From Agromyces luteolus (GTDB lineage: Bacteria > Actinomycetota > Actinomycetes > Actinomycetales > Microbacteriaceae): a stretch of DNA of 64,000 nt. Numbering within the stretch: the first letter of the stretch is position 1; every line of letters starts with the position of its first letter. The position numbers were made by a program, and so were the translations under genes. Location of the stretch: positions 310,001 to 374,000 of the forward strand of contig NZ_WODA01000025.1 in assembly GCF_009729855.1 (NCBI RefSeq), in the 5' to 3' direction. Positions 39,140 to 47,442 of this stretch are shown here, piece after piece. The notes beneath the pieces were generated by a model. That model had not been told where the DNA came from, did not search any database, and saw only the letters and a list, made by a program, of their open reading frames with translations.

Positions 39140-40101
39140 TAGTACAGGAGCGTCGCCAGCCGCCGCCGCGCCGCCGCGACCCGCGGGTCCGCGACGCCGA
39201 CCACCTGGAAGAGCTCGAGCAGGCGCTCCCGCACGCGGTTCTTCGCGTCGGCGTCGAGCGTCGGGAACAGGTCGAGCAGCCTCGCGAACGCGTCGTCGAC
39301 GTGGCCGCCCGAGAGGTCGAGGTCGGCGACGTCGAGCTGTGCGTCGAGGTCGGCCGGCGCGGTCGCCGCGCGATTCCGGATCTCGTCGAGCGTCTTGCCC
39401 TGCAGCCGGGCCAGCAGGTTCGCCTGCGCGAGGCCGGCGACCGCGAGCTCGTCGCGCGGGTCCTGCGCGATCGCCGTGCGGTAGGCGGATGCCGCGGCGG
39501 CGTAGTCGCCACGGCTGATGGCGTCGAACGCCTCCTGGTGCAGCGGCGGCAGCGGCTCCTCCGCGGGCTCCTCGGCGGCGGCGTCGCCTGCGTCGTCGCC
39601 GTCGGCGGCGGGCACGCGGCCGGTCACGCCGTTGCGCTCGGCGACCTCGAGCAGCTGGTCGAACACCTGGTCGATGACCTCGTCGGGCTGCACGCCCTGG
39701 AACAGCGGCACCGGCTGCCCGGCGACGAGCGCGACCACGGTGGGGATGGCCTGCGCCTGCAGCGCCTGGACGAGCTGGGGGCTGCGGTCGGCGTCGGCAG
39801 GAGCGAGCACGAGCCGGCCCTCGCGGGCGTTCACGAGCCGCTCGAGTGCGGCCACGAGCTGGGTGGACTGCTCGCTCCACGACGCCCACAACGCCAGGAC
39901 GACGGGCACCGAGCGCGAGAGCTCGAGGACCTGGGCGAAGCTCTGGTCGTCGACGGCCGCGACGTAGCCGCCGGGGCTTCCGGCGGCCGGCGGCGCGCCC
40001 GGGGCATCCGCTGCCCGTCGCTCGCCGCGGTGGACGAGCGAGGACAGGTCGACGGCCCCGCGCAGGCTGGCGGGCTCGTGGGGTGGGAACGCGTTCGTCA
40101 C
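39139..40101 (-). CDS. Thioredoxin-fold/TPR protein (CnoX/YbbN-like) without CxxC
   Basis: A 320-residue protein. A thioredoxin-like domain occupies about residues 45-160 (VVLALWASWSEQSTQLVAALERLV), where the active CxxC is replaced by S-E-Q-S, so no thiol chemistry is expected. A TPR-rich C-terminal half follows (about 190-320). This matches the YbbN/CnoX co-chaperone family, which holds unfolded proteins. GTG 40099-40101 overlaps the stop of the upstream membrane protein by 4 nt, so the two are coupled. The stop lies next to the REP-like repeat. Confidence 0.85.
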   Translation of the reverse strand: MTNAFPPHEPASLRGAVDLSSLVHRGERRAADAPGAPPAAGSPGGYVAAVDDQSFAQVLELSRSVPVVLALWASWSEQSTQLVAALERLVNAREGRLVLAPADADRSPQLVQALQAQAIPTVVALVAGQPVPLFQGVQPDEVIDQVFDQLLEVAERNGVTGRVPAADGDDAGDAAAEEPAEEPLPPLHQEAFDAISRGDYAAAASAYRTAIAQDPRDELAVAGLAQANLLARLQGKTLDEIRNRAATAPADLDAQLDVADLDLSGGHVDDAFARLLDLFPTLDADAKNRVRERLLELFQVVGVADPRVAAARRRLATLLY

Positions 40102-41975
40102 TTGACCTCCGATGCGCCGATCAGGGATTCGGACCAGCCCAGCAGGCGGATCTGCTCATCGGATCCGACCGCGGGCACGTAGAACATGAGCTGGATGCCG
40201 ATCTCGCGCTCGACGCCCTTGGCGCTCTTCTCGTCGAAGCCGGAGAGCGCGGCACCGGGCTGGCCCTCCTTGAAGCCGATGGTGCCGCCGTCGTTGGGCG
40301 TCACCTTCTCGGTCTGCGTGATCGACACGGTCACGAGTGCGCCGGAGTCGTTCGTCGCGAGCGCGACCGTCGGGCTGTCGCCGGGCGCGTTCGAGAACGC
40401 CACGTCGGCGGTGTCCGGGAGGTCGTCGGCGATGGCCTTCTGCCCCTCGACGCCGAGCTGCTGGCGGATGACGTCGCCCTCCGGGTCGAAGAACTGCGCG
40501 TACTCCGACTCGTCGCCCTTCAGCAGCACGTCGGCGTAGGCCGGGGCGACCTGGCCCGTCGGCATGATGAGGCCCTTGAACTCGGGGTTGATCGGCGGGG
40601 CGCCGATGGATGCCGGTGCCACCTCGGGCACGTCGGCGTCGGGCACGAGCGCCGTCGCGTACAGGACCTTGTAGTTCTCGCGCGGCGACTCCTGGCGGAG
40701 GACGAGGGCCGTCGGCGCGACCGTCTCGTCGTCGTTGTTCTTCGCGATCGTGAGCACGGTCCGCGGCCAGCCCGTCACCTGCTGCGGCAGCGTCAGGGTC
40801 AGCGGGGACGCCGGGATGGCCGGCAGCGCCGCGTGGTCGGGCAGCGACTTGCGGATGGCGTAGTTCGCCTTCCGCGCCTCGAGCGCGGGCCCGGTGAAGC
40901 GCTCGCCGAGCCGCTGCGAATCGGCGTCGGCGTCGACCTCGGTCGTGAAGACCGCGACACGGCGCATGATGCGCTCCATCTGGGGAACCGTCACGGCCGG
41001 GACGACCTCGGGGGTCGCGGGCTCGACCGGCTCGGCCTCGTCCTCGGCGGCGGTCTCGACCGGAGTCGCGGGGGCCGTCGTCTCGGGTGCCGACGACAGG
41101 TCGGGCCAGTAGTCCGACGAGCACGCGGACAGTGCGATCGCCGGCACCAGGAGCACCGGCAGCAGCGCGACTCGCCTCGCGCGACCGGACGACCTGCCGG
41201 CCCCGCCCGAGCCGAGTGCGGCGCGCTGCGCCCGCGGCGGACGCGGTGCGCGCGTCAGCTTGCCCTTCGGGCCCTTCGGGAGGTTGCGGCGAGGTCCCCG
41301 GGAGCGGCGGTGCGCGACCACGCCGGAGATCACGAGGACGATGCCGACGAGGAAGAGGACGGCCCCGCCGGCGATGAGCGGTCCCGCCCACGGCGTCGCG
41401 TTGTCGAGCGGCCAGGCCACCACGATGCGACCGGGCGCCGGCTGCGTGCCGTCGGACGAGACGAGGACCGTGATCCCCTCGGGCACGTCGACGGTGGTCG
41501 TGAGCGTCCGGTCGCCGGTGAACTCGTCGAGCCAGAGGTCGCTGCCGGCGGGGGACGCCGCGGGGTCGGGCTCCGCCTCCGCGTCCTCGGACTCCTCGGC
41601 GGCGGGCTCCCCGGTCTCCGGCGTCGTGGGGGTCGAGTCGTCGACGGGCTGCGCCACCACGACCTCGCTCGTGAGCTCGCCGGTCGTCCCGTCGTAGCCG
41701 ACCGAGACGTACGGGTCGTCGCCGATCCAGCTCAGCACGTCGTCGGTGCGCCCGTAGGAGAGGTGGACGGGTCCGCCGCCGGACACGGTGATCGTCTGCT
41801 TCCCGGGGTTGGCGGCGAGCGCCTCGGGCGTGAGGACCGTGTAACTGGCCTGGTTCTCGACCACCGTTCCGAGCGAGACCTTGTCCGGCTCGAGGAAGAC
41901 GGTCCGTTGGGCGATGCCGAAGCCGACCAGCACGGCGGCAGCAGCGAACGCCAGAATGGCGAGGACGAAGCGCAC
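40098..41975 (-). CDS. Large membrane protein with an internal lipobox-like segment
   Basis: A 625-residue protein I cannot name. Helix 1 is at about residues 4-22, followed by an extracellular Thr/Glu/Pro-rich region (SGGGPVHLSYGRTDDVLSWIG...). Helix 2 is at about 198-221, followed by a very basic linker (RRSRGPRRNLPKGPKGKLTR). A third hydrophobic segment ends in a lipobox-like LSAC (Cys near 285), and a 340-residue mainly beta C-terminal region follows. The first half looks like a membrane protein and the second like a lipoprotein joined in frame. GTG 41975 has GGAGGT 7 nt upstream. Coupled to the thioredoxin/TPR gene. Confidence 0.75.
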   Translation of the reverse strand: MRFVLAILAFAAAAVLVGFGIAQRTVFLEPDKVSLGTVVENQASYTVLTPEALAANPGKQTITVSGGGPVHLSYGRTDDVLSWIGDDPYVSVGYDGTTGELTSEVVVAQPVDDSTPTTPETGEPAAEESEDAEAEPDPAASPAGSDLWLDEFTGDRTLTTTVDVPEGITVLVSSDGTQPAPGRIVVAWPLDNATPWAGPLIAGGAVLFLVGIVLVISGVVAHRRSRGPRRNLPKGPKGKLTRAPRPPRAQRAALGSGGAGRSSGRARRVALLPVLLVPAIALSACSSDYWPDLSSAPETTAPATPVETAAEDEAEPVEPATPEVVPAVTVPQMERIMRRVAVFTTEVDADADSQRLGERFTGPALEARKANYAIRKSLPDHAALPAIPASPLTLTLPQQVTGWPRTVLTIAKNNDDETVAPTALVLRQESPRENYKVLYATALVPDADVPEVAPASIGAPPINPEFKGLIMPTGQVAPAYADVLLKGDESEYAQFFDPEGDVIRQQLGVEGQKAIADDLPDTADVAFSNAPGDSPTVALATNDSGALVTVSITQTEKVTPNDGGTIGFKEGQPGAALSGFDEKSAKGVEREIGIQLMFYVPAVGSDEQIRLLGWSESLIGASEVK

Positions 41976-42053
41976 TCGGGTTACCTCCAGGCCGCGGGGG
42001 CGGCATCCGACAAAGACACCCAAGACTAGCGACGGTGTCTGGGAGTCTCCTAA

Positions 42054-42074
42054 CCGATGTCTGTATGACATCGG
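42054..42074. promoter_or_regulatory. Perfect inverted repeat between divergent envelope genes
   Basis: CCGATGTC-TGTAT-GACATCGG has 8-bp arms and a 5-nt centre. It sits between a TAGTCT -10-like box for the - strand gene and a TATGAT box (42100-42105) for the coiled-coil gene, a position suited to an operator. Confidence 0.5.
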
Positions 42075-42169
42075 CCGCCTGTCGGCGGGCTCCGGGCCGT
42101 ATGATCGGAGGCGACCCGCGCGCCCCCCACAACCCCCCACAACGCGGGACACGGACCCCGGAGGAAGAA

Positions 42170-43777
42170 TTGGCCGTCGAAGAGACCGAGTTCACGCAGG
42201 TGTTCCGCGGATACGACAAGGACGAGGTCGACCGCAGCATCAACCAGCTCCGCCGCGAGATCATCTCGGCGAACAACGCGTCAGGTGACGTGCAGAAGGA
42301 GAACAAGCGCCTCCTCGCACGCATCGAGGAACTCACCGCAGAGCTCGAGGAGGTCGGCAGCCCCACGTTCTCCGGCCTCGGCACGAAGCTCGAGAACACG
42401 TTGCGCGTCGCCGAGGAGCAGTCGACCCGGCTCATCGCCCAGGCCGACATCGACGCCGAGAAGCTCCGTCGTGCCGCGGAGGACGAGGCGCACCTCATGC
42501 GCTCCGACGCGCACGAGCTCGCGGAGCGCACGCTGAGCGAGGCGCGCGCGCAGGCGAACCGCCTGCTCGAGAACGCGCGCGCCGAGGCCGACGACATGGT
42601 CGCCCGCGCGCACGAGGCGAGCGAGCAGGTCCGCGACGACGCCAACCGCGACGCCGCGTCGATCCGGGGCACGGCCTCGACGGAGGCCGCCGAGGCCCGC
42701 GCCACCGCCAAGCGGGAGTCTGCGGCGGTTGTCGCCGAGGCCGAGCGCAAGGCCGCCGAGATGCTCGTCGCCGCCAACACCGAGGCGAACGAGGCGCGTG
42801 CGGCCGCGGCCGGGCTCCAGGAGGAGACGGAGCAGACGCGCGCCGAGGTCGCGGTCGAGCTCGACCAGAAGCGTGCGGAGCTCGCCAAGGAGACCGAGCA
42901 GGCCCGCATCGACCTCGCCAAGGAGACCGAGCAGGCGCGACTCGACCTCGAGCGCGAGACCGCCGAGGCGCGCGCCGCGCTCGACGCCGAGATCGACGAG
43001 CGTCGCGCCGTGCTCGAGCACGAGCTGGAGCAGGCGCGCACCGACCTCGACCGGGAGCTCGACGCGGAGCGGGTCAAGCTCGCGCAGCAGCGCGAGCAGG
43101 TGGGGGTCGACCTCGAGCGCGAGACCGAGACCGCTCGACTGAAGCTGCAGCACGAGCTCGACCGGATCCGCGCCAAGCACGCGGCCGAGCTCGACCAGAT
43201 GCGCGCCGACCTCGCACTCGAGCAGGAGCAGGCCCGGGCCGACTTCGAGGCCGAGGCCGAGCAGGCCCGGATCGACCTCGACAACCAGCTCACCTCGATG
43301 AAGAAGAAGACCACGCACGAGGTCGACCGGATGCGTCGCGAGATCGAGCGCGCGCGCATGGACCTCGACGCCGAGCTCGCCACCAAGCGCGACGAGGCGG
43401 AGCAGGAGCTGCTGACGGCGCAGCAGGAGGCCGCCGACCAGACCAAGAAGTTCCTCGAGGACTCCAACGCCGAGCTCGCCGAGGCCGTCGCCCGCACCGC
43501 GGAGGCGCGCGCCGAGGCCGAGCGCCTCGAGACCGAGGCGCGGACCGACATCGCCGACGCGCGCGACAAGGCCGACGAGGAGGCGCGCGAGCGCGTCGCC
43601 GCGGCGCACTCGCAGGCTCGCAAGCTCATCGCCGACGCGGAGGAGCGCACGCGCGCCCTCGTGGCGGACGCCGAGGACCGCCTCGCCCAGATTAGGATCG
43701 AGCGAGACGCGGTCGCCGGCTACTTCGAGAGCCTTCGCGGCGTGCTGACCCAGGCGGAGCAGGTGGCCAACAAGTAA
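42170..43777 (+). CDS. DivIVA-domain coiled-coil protein (FilP/Scy-like)
   Basis: A 535-residue protein. A DivIVA-type N-terminus (FTQVFRGYDKDEVDRSINQLRREI, residues 8-31) is followed by an almost continuous coiled coil. From about residue 216 to 391 the chain follows an 11-residue repeat (for example LAKETEQARID, LAKETEQARLD, LERETAEARAA, LEHELEQARTD), about 16 units, and an Ala-rich 11-residue pattern precedes it. Such hendecads form straight, slightly right-handed coils, as in actinobacterial intermediate-filament-like FilP and Scy. Start TTG 42170 is preceded by GGAGGAAGAA. Probably organises polar growth at the membrane. Confidence 0.85.
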   Translation: MAVEETEFTQVFRGYDKDEVDRSINQLRREIISANNASGDVQKENKRLLARIEELTAELEEVGSPTFSGLGTKLENTLRVAEEQSTRLIAQADIDAEKLRRAAEDEAHLMRSDAHELAERTLSEARAQANRLLENARAEADDMVARAHEASEQVRDDANRDAASIRGTASTEAAEARATAKRESAAVVAEAERKAAEMLVAANTEANEARAAAAGLQEETEQTRAEVAVELDQKRAELAKETEQARIDLAKETEQARLDLERETAEARAALDAEIDERRAVLEHELEQARTDLDRELDAERVKLAQQREQVGVDLERETETARLKLQHELDRIRAKHAAELDQMRADLALEQEQARADFEAEAEQARIDLDNQLTSMKKKTTHEVDRMRREIERARMDLDAELATKRDEAEQELLTAQQEAADQTKKFLEDSNAELAEAVARTAEARAEAERLETEARTDIADARDKADEEARERVAAAHSQARKLIADAEERTRALVADAEDRLAQIRIERDAVAGYFESLRGVLTQAEQVANK

Positions 43778-43800
43778 CGCGAGACGAGGGAGCGCGGGGA

Positions 43801-44865
43801 TTGAAGATCCAGAACGCGTTCCGCATCGCGCTCGTCGGCACGCTCGGCGTCGGCACCGGACTCCTGATCCTGTCCGCGGTGTCGAGCCTGTCGACGATCC
43901 TCACCTACATCGGAGCAGCGCTGTTCCTGGCCCTCGGCCTCGAGCCCGCCGTGAGCGGGCTCGAGCGCCGGGGGCTTCCGCGTTGGGCGGCCATCCTGCT
44001 CGTCATCGCCGGCGTCGCCGCGGTCGTCGCCGCGCTGCTCATCGCGGTGATCCCGATCATCGTCGACCAGGTGGCCGAGCTGATCGCGCAGATCCCGCGG
44101 ATCATCGACCAGGTCAACCGCGTCGATTGGATCGCCTGGCTGCAGGAGCAGTTCCCGCTGCTGCTGATCGACGAGATCAGCGAGCAGGCGGGAGCGGCGC
44201 TCACCGACTTCTTCACCAACCCGAACCGGCTGAGCGAGCTGCTCGGCGGCGTGTGGGCCGTCGCGCTCGCGATCGGCGGCGGCGTGTTCGGGGTCATCAT
44301 CGTCGCGGTCCTCACGATCTACTTCACGGCGTCGCTCGATGCCATGAAGCGGGCGACCTACCAGCTCATCCCCGCATCGCGTCGGGCGCGGTTCGCCGAC
44401 CTGACGGAGCAGATCACGCAGTCCGTCGGCCGCTACGTGATCGGCCAGGTCTCGCTCGCCGCCGTCAACGGCTTCCTGAGCTTCACGTTCCTCTCGATCA
44501 TCCGCGCCCCGTTCCCCGCGGTGCTCGCGTTCATCGCCTTCCTGTTCTCGCTGGTCCCGCTCGTCGGAACGCTCACGGGCTCCGTCATCATCGTGCTGCT
44601 CTGCCTCATCCCGGGACTCGGCTCGCCGCTCACGGCGCTCGTGGCCGCGATCTACTACCTGATCTACATGCAGGTCGAGGCGTACGTGCTCGCGCCGCGC
44701 ATCATGAGCCGAGCGGTCAAGGTGCCCGGAGCCCTGGTCGTCGTGGCCGCCCTCGCGGGCGGCGCGCTGCTCGGCATCCTGGGGGCACTCGTCGCGATCC
44801 CGATCGCGGCGGCGATCCTGCTCATCATCAAGCAGGTCGTCATCCCACGCCAGAACGAGCGCTGA
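43801..44865 (+). CDS. AI-2E family transporter
   Basis: A 354-residue polytopic membrane protein of the AI-2E (PerM/TqsA) family, about 7-8 helices. Conserved regions are FLALGLEPAVSGLERRGLPRWAAI near the N-terminus, QSVGRYVIGQVSLAAVNG, SLVPLVGTLTGS and the VEAYVLAPRIMSRAVKVP loop. Members export small molecules or exchange Na+/H+; the substrate cannot be told. TTG 43801 follows GAGGGAGCGCGGGGA. It lies 23 nt after the coiled-coil gene and is probably cotranscribed. Confidence 0.88.
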   Translation: MKIQNAFRIALVGTLGVGTGLLILSAVSSLSTILTYIGAALFLALGLEPAVSGLERRGLPRWAAILLVIAGVAAVVAALLIAVIPIIVDQVAELIAQIPRIIDQVNRVDWIAWLQEQFPLLLIDEISEQAGAALTDFFTNPNRLSELLGGVWAVALAIGGGVFGVIIVAVLTIYFTASLDAMKRATYQLIPASRRARFADLTEQITQSVGRYVIGQVSLAAVNGFLSFTFLSIIRAPFPAVLAFIAFLFSLVPLVGTLTGSVIIVLLCLIPGLGSPLTALVAAIYYLIYMQVEAYVLAPRIMSRAVKVPGALVVVAALAGGALLGILGALVAIPIAAAILLIIKQVVIPRQNER

Positions 44866-44925
44866 CCGCGCTCGCGCCGGCCCAGCGCGCGCGGCCCGCC
44901 GCGCCGGCTCGGACCGAGGTGGCCG
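44866..44925. other. GC-rich convergent gap
   Basis: A 60-bp stretch of about 85% G+C between two convergent genes. It holds two GCGCCGGC words whose palindromic GCCGGC cores could pair as a weak terminator stem. Nothing else is supported. Confidence 0.35.
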
Positions 44926-45678
44926 TCAGGCCTCGGGCGACGACACGGATGCCGCGGGCCACTCGGTCGGCATCGGCAGGGCCGCCGGGTTCACCGCGCG
45001 CACGATCTCGTCCAGCACGCGGCGCGTCTGCGACTCGCCGACCCAGAGGTGCTTGCCCCCCTCGACGTCGATCCGCGTCAGGTTCGGCAGGCCCGCGAAC
45101 CGCTCGGCGGCCTCGGCGGGCTTCAGGTAGTCGTCGTGCTCCGGGATCAGGGCCACGACGGGAACGGGCGCGGAGCGCCAGCGAGCGAGCTCCTCGTCGC
45201 TCGTCCGGTGCAGCGGCGGCGAGAGCAGGATCGCGCCGGCGATGCCGTGCTCGAGACCGTACTTCAGCGCGAGCTCGGTCCCGAACGACCAGCCGACGAG
45301 CCAGGGGTTCGGCAGTCCGCGCTCGGCGACGTAGCGCATCGCGGCCGCGACATCCGCCCGCTCGCTGACACCGTGGCCGAACTCGCCCTCGCTGGTGCCA
45401 CGGACCGAGCTCGTGCCGCGCGTGTTGAAGCGGAGCACGGCGAGGTCGGCGAGGGCGGGCAGTCGGGCGGCCGCCTTGCGCAGGATGTGCGAGTCCATGA
45501 ACCCGCCGGCGGTGGGCAGCGGATGCAGCGTCACGAGGGTCGCCACGGGCGCGCGGTCGAGGGGTGTGGCGAGCTCCCCGACGAGGCGGAGGCCGTCGTC
45601 GGTGCGCAGCTCGATCTCCTCGCGCTGCGCCGGCAGCACGGCTCCGGCGCGGATCTCGGTCATGGTGTCGTCGGTCAC
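44926..45678 (-). CDS. Alpha/beta hydrolase
   Basis: A 250-residue alpha/beta hydrolase. Nucleophile elbow GWSFGTE carries the Ser; the HPLPTAGG oxyanion region and a downstream Asp/His pair (IPEHDDYLKP; EGGKHLW) complete the triad. It resembles the small CocE/YuaR-like esterases. Two starts are possible: GTG 45678, which overlaps the preceding stop as GTGA and has GGAGGA upstream, and ATG 45663, which has no ribosome binding site. I prefer GTG. Substrate unknown. Confidence 0.82.
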   Translation of the reverse strand: MTDDTMTEIRAGAVLPAQREEIELRTDDGLRLVGELATPLDRAPVATLVTLHPLPTAGGFMDSHILRKAAARLPALADLAVLRFNTRGTSSVRGTSEGEFGHGVSERADVAAAMRYVAERGLPNPWLVGWSFGTELALKYGLEHGIAGAILLSPPLHRTSDEELARWRSAPVPVVALIPEHDDYLKPAEAAERFAGLPNLTRIDVEGGKHLWVGESQTRRVLDEIVRAVNPAALPMPTEWPAASVSSPEA

Positions 45679-45983
45679 GCGGGTCCGATCCTCCAGCAGT
45701 GGGTGTGCCAGTGTCGCCTCGAGGCCAGGTCGGCCGCGTCGCCCAGGACGCCGTCGGCGCGCCAGGTCACGAGGTGGGCGACACCGGGGTCGATCTCGAG
45801 TCCGCAGCCCGGGCAGAGGTAGGCCTTCACCGCCTGCGCCTCGGACACCGGCTGCACGTTCCATTCCCGCCCGGCGCGCACCTCGGTGCGGCGCCAGCCG
45901 GCGGTCATCCGCGCGACGTCGAGCTCCGGGTGCGGTTCGCGCGCCTTCGCGGCGCGACCACGGGAGCGGTGCGAGCGGGCCAT
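45675..45983 (-). CDS. Small zinc-ribbon-like protein
   Basis: A 102-residue protein with a CPGC motif (about residue 57) and a C-terminal HWHTHC, a likely zinc-binding set, plus basic N-terminus (MARSHRSRGRAAK). Homologues are often labelled 'ATP/GTP-binding protein' without support; I see no P-loop. ATG 45981-45983 lies 6 nt after TAGACT. Coupled to the hydrolase by a 4-nt overlap. Confidence 0.75.
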   Translation of the reverse strand: MARSHRSRGRAAKAREPHPELDVARMTAGWRRTEVRAGREWNVQPVSEAQAVKAYLCPGCGLEIDPGVAHLVTWRADGVLGDAADLASRRHWHTHCWRIGPA

Positions 45984-46027
45984 CGGTCCAGTCTACGGTC
46001 GGGGGCGGATGTCGCGGGGCAGGCGGG

Positions 46028-46795
46028 TCAGTACCAGCCGACGCTCTGCGAGTGCGCCCACGCGCCGCAGGGCGTGCCGTAGCGGGCCTGGATGTACCCG
46101 AGGCCCCACTCGATCTGCGTGGCCGCGTTCGTCTCCCAGTCGGCGCCGGCGGTCGCCATCTTCGACCCCGGGAGCGCCTGCGGGATGCCGTACGCCCCGC
46201 TCGAGGCGTTGTACGCGTTCACGCGCCATCCGGATTCCTTGTTCCAGAGCGCGACGAGGCAGTCGAATTCGGTCGTGGGCCATCCGCGCGCGGCGACCGC
46301 CTGCGCGCCGTAGGCCTGCGCACTGCCCGGGTCGGGGACCACGGCCGGCGGCGCCCATCCCGCGGCGGACGCGGCCTCGGGCTCGGGCTCGTCGGGCTTC
46401 GCCTCGACGACGTACCCCTCGGAGGCGACCGCGAGCGACGAGTAGCCGTCGGCGAGCTCGACCTCCTGCGTGGCCTCGCCGCCGAAGCGGTCGACCGGGA
46501 CGTAGGTCGACGTGGCCGTCGCGCCCGAGTAGGGGTCGACGACGTTGACGAGGAGGAAGCTGACGGATGCCGCGAAGGCGAACACCACGGTCGCCGCCTG
46601 CTTGACGGGACCGGTCACGCTCCCCCGCTGCGTCGATCGCGGCGGCGGCGTCTCGACGCTCGTCGTGGTCCGGGTCGGGCGCGCCGCGACCTGCGGACGG
46701 AGCGATCGCGTCGCGGCCGCGGCGTCGTCACGTGCCCAGCGCTCCCGGACGGCATCCATCGACATCTCGCCGTCCTGATCCGAATGCCTGCCCAC
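46028..46795 (-). CDS. Membrane-anchored transglycosylase-SLT-like protein
   Basis: A 255-residue protein. A disordered cytoplasmic N-terminus precedes one transmembrane helix (about 66-86) and a C-terminal lysozyme-like domain (CLVALWNKESGWRVNAYNASSGAYGIPQ), where the Glu of NKESGW would be the catalytic acid. It resembles actinobacterial lytic transglycosylase-like (Rpf-neighbour) proteins acting on peptidoglycan. Possible starts: GTG 46795, 9 nt after TACACT (leaderless), or ATG 46765 with weak AGGA. I prefer GTG. Confidence 0.8.
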   Translation of the reverse strand: MGRHSDQDGEMSMDAVRERWARDDAAAATRSLRPQVAARPTRTTTSVETPPPRSTQRGSVTGPVKQAATVVFAFAASVSFLLVNVVDPYSGATATSTYVPVDRFGGEATQEVELADGYSSLAVASEGYVVEAKPDEPEPEAASAAGWAPPAVVPDPGSAQAYGAQAVAARGWPTTEFDCLVALWNKESGWRVNAYNASSGAYGIPQALPGSKMATAGADWETNAATQIEWGLGYIQARYGTPCGAWAHSQSVGWY

Positions 46796-46845
46796 GATTG
46801 GTCGAGTGTAACGGAGGGAATCCCCCCGGTCGAACCTCGAGCCGC

Positions 46846-47400
46846 TCACCGGACCGCGAGCATCACGTCGACGACGGCGTCCAGGACGAGGTCGACCTGC
46901 GCCTCGCGATATCCGCCGCGCTGGGCGGAGAAGACGACCCCACGCACGTCGTCGATCGCGATCGGCCACCCGTCGCGGAAGTACCGGGTCAGCCGATCGG
47001 CGAACGCGTCGACCTCGTGCACGTCGTACCCGACGGCCAGCCAGCTGACGCGGTCGAAACGGGCGCCCTCGGGACGCGCGAGCCGGTTCGCGACCACCTG
47101 CGCGGTCGTGCGCGCCTCGGCGAGCCACGCCTCGTCGCCGTGCAGCCGCGAGGCGATCTGCCGTTCGCGGAACGCGAAGGCGTCCTCGAGCCGCTCCATG
47201 GCGGCGTCGACGTGGCTGGTCGAGTAGCCGCCCTTCTGCATCGAGAACGCGGTCAGGCGGATGCGCTCGGCATCGAGCCCCGTGTCGTCGGGCTCGGGGC
47301 GCCCGTCGTAGGCGCGACGCGCGCGCTGGAGGAAGTCCTCGACCTCGGCGGTCTTGTAGCCCAGCTGGTTCCTGCGGGCCCGGGGGAACGTGGCATCCAC
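46846..47400 (-). CDS. Protein with repeated DivIVA-like motifs
   Basis: A 184-residue protein made of repeated DivIVA-type helical hairpin motifs. Four blocks share G-Y-x-x-x-x-V-D: LGYKTAEVEDFL, GGYSTSHVDAAM, VGYDVHEVDAFA and GGYREAQVDLVL. In each, an upstream F/S/A stretch matches the hook that inserts into curved membranes. No long coiled coil follows. Function likely concerns division site or pole; unproven. GTG 47398-47400 is preceded by GATACT-like -10 and little or no leader. It lies 42 nt after cdsA. Confidence 0.8.
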   Translation of the reverse strand: MDATFPRARRNQLGYKTAEVEDFLQRARRAYDGRPEPDDTGLDAERIRLTAFSMQKGGYSTSHVDAAMERLEDAFAFRERQIASRLHGDEAWLAEARTTAQVVANRLARPEGARFDRVSWLAVGYDVHEVDAFADRLTRYFRDGWPIAIDDVRGVVFSAQRGGYREAQVDLVLDAVVDVMLAVR

Positions 47401-47442
47401 CGCACCAGTATCGCGCACCCGCGGCGGTTCCTCGCGCACGCC

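Noticed and set aside
40156..43650. An 1164-codon Ser/Arg/Ala-rich frame antisense to the coiled-coil gene
   Set aside because: A shadow of the 33-bp-periodic coding sequence on the other strand, with no recognisable domain.
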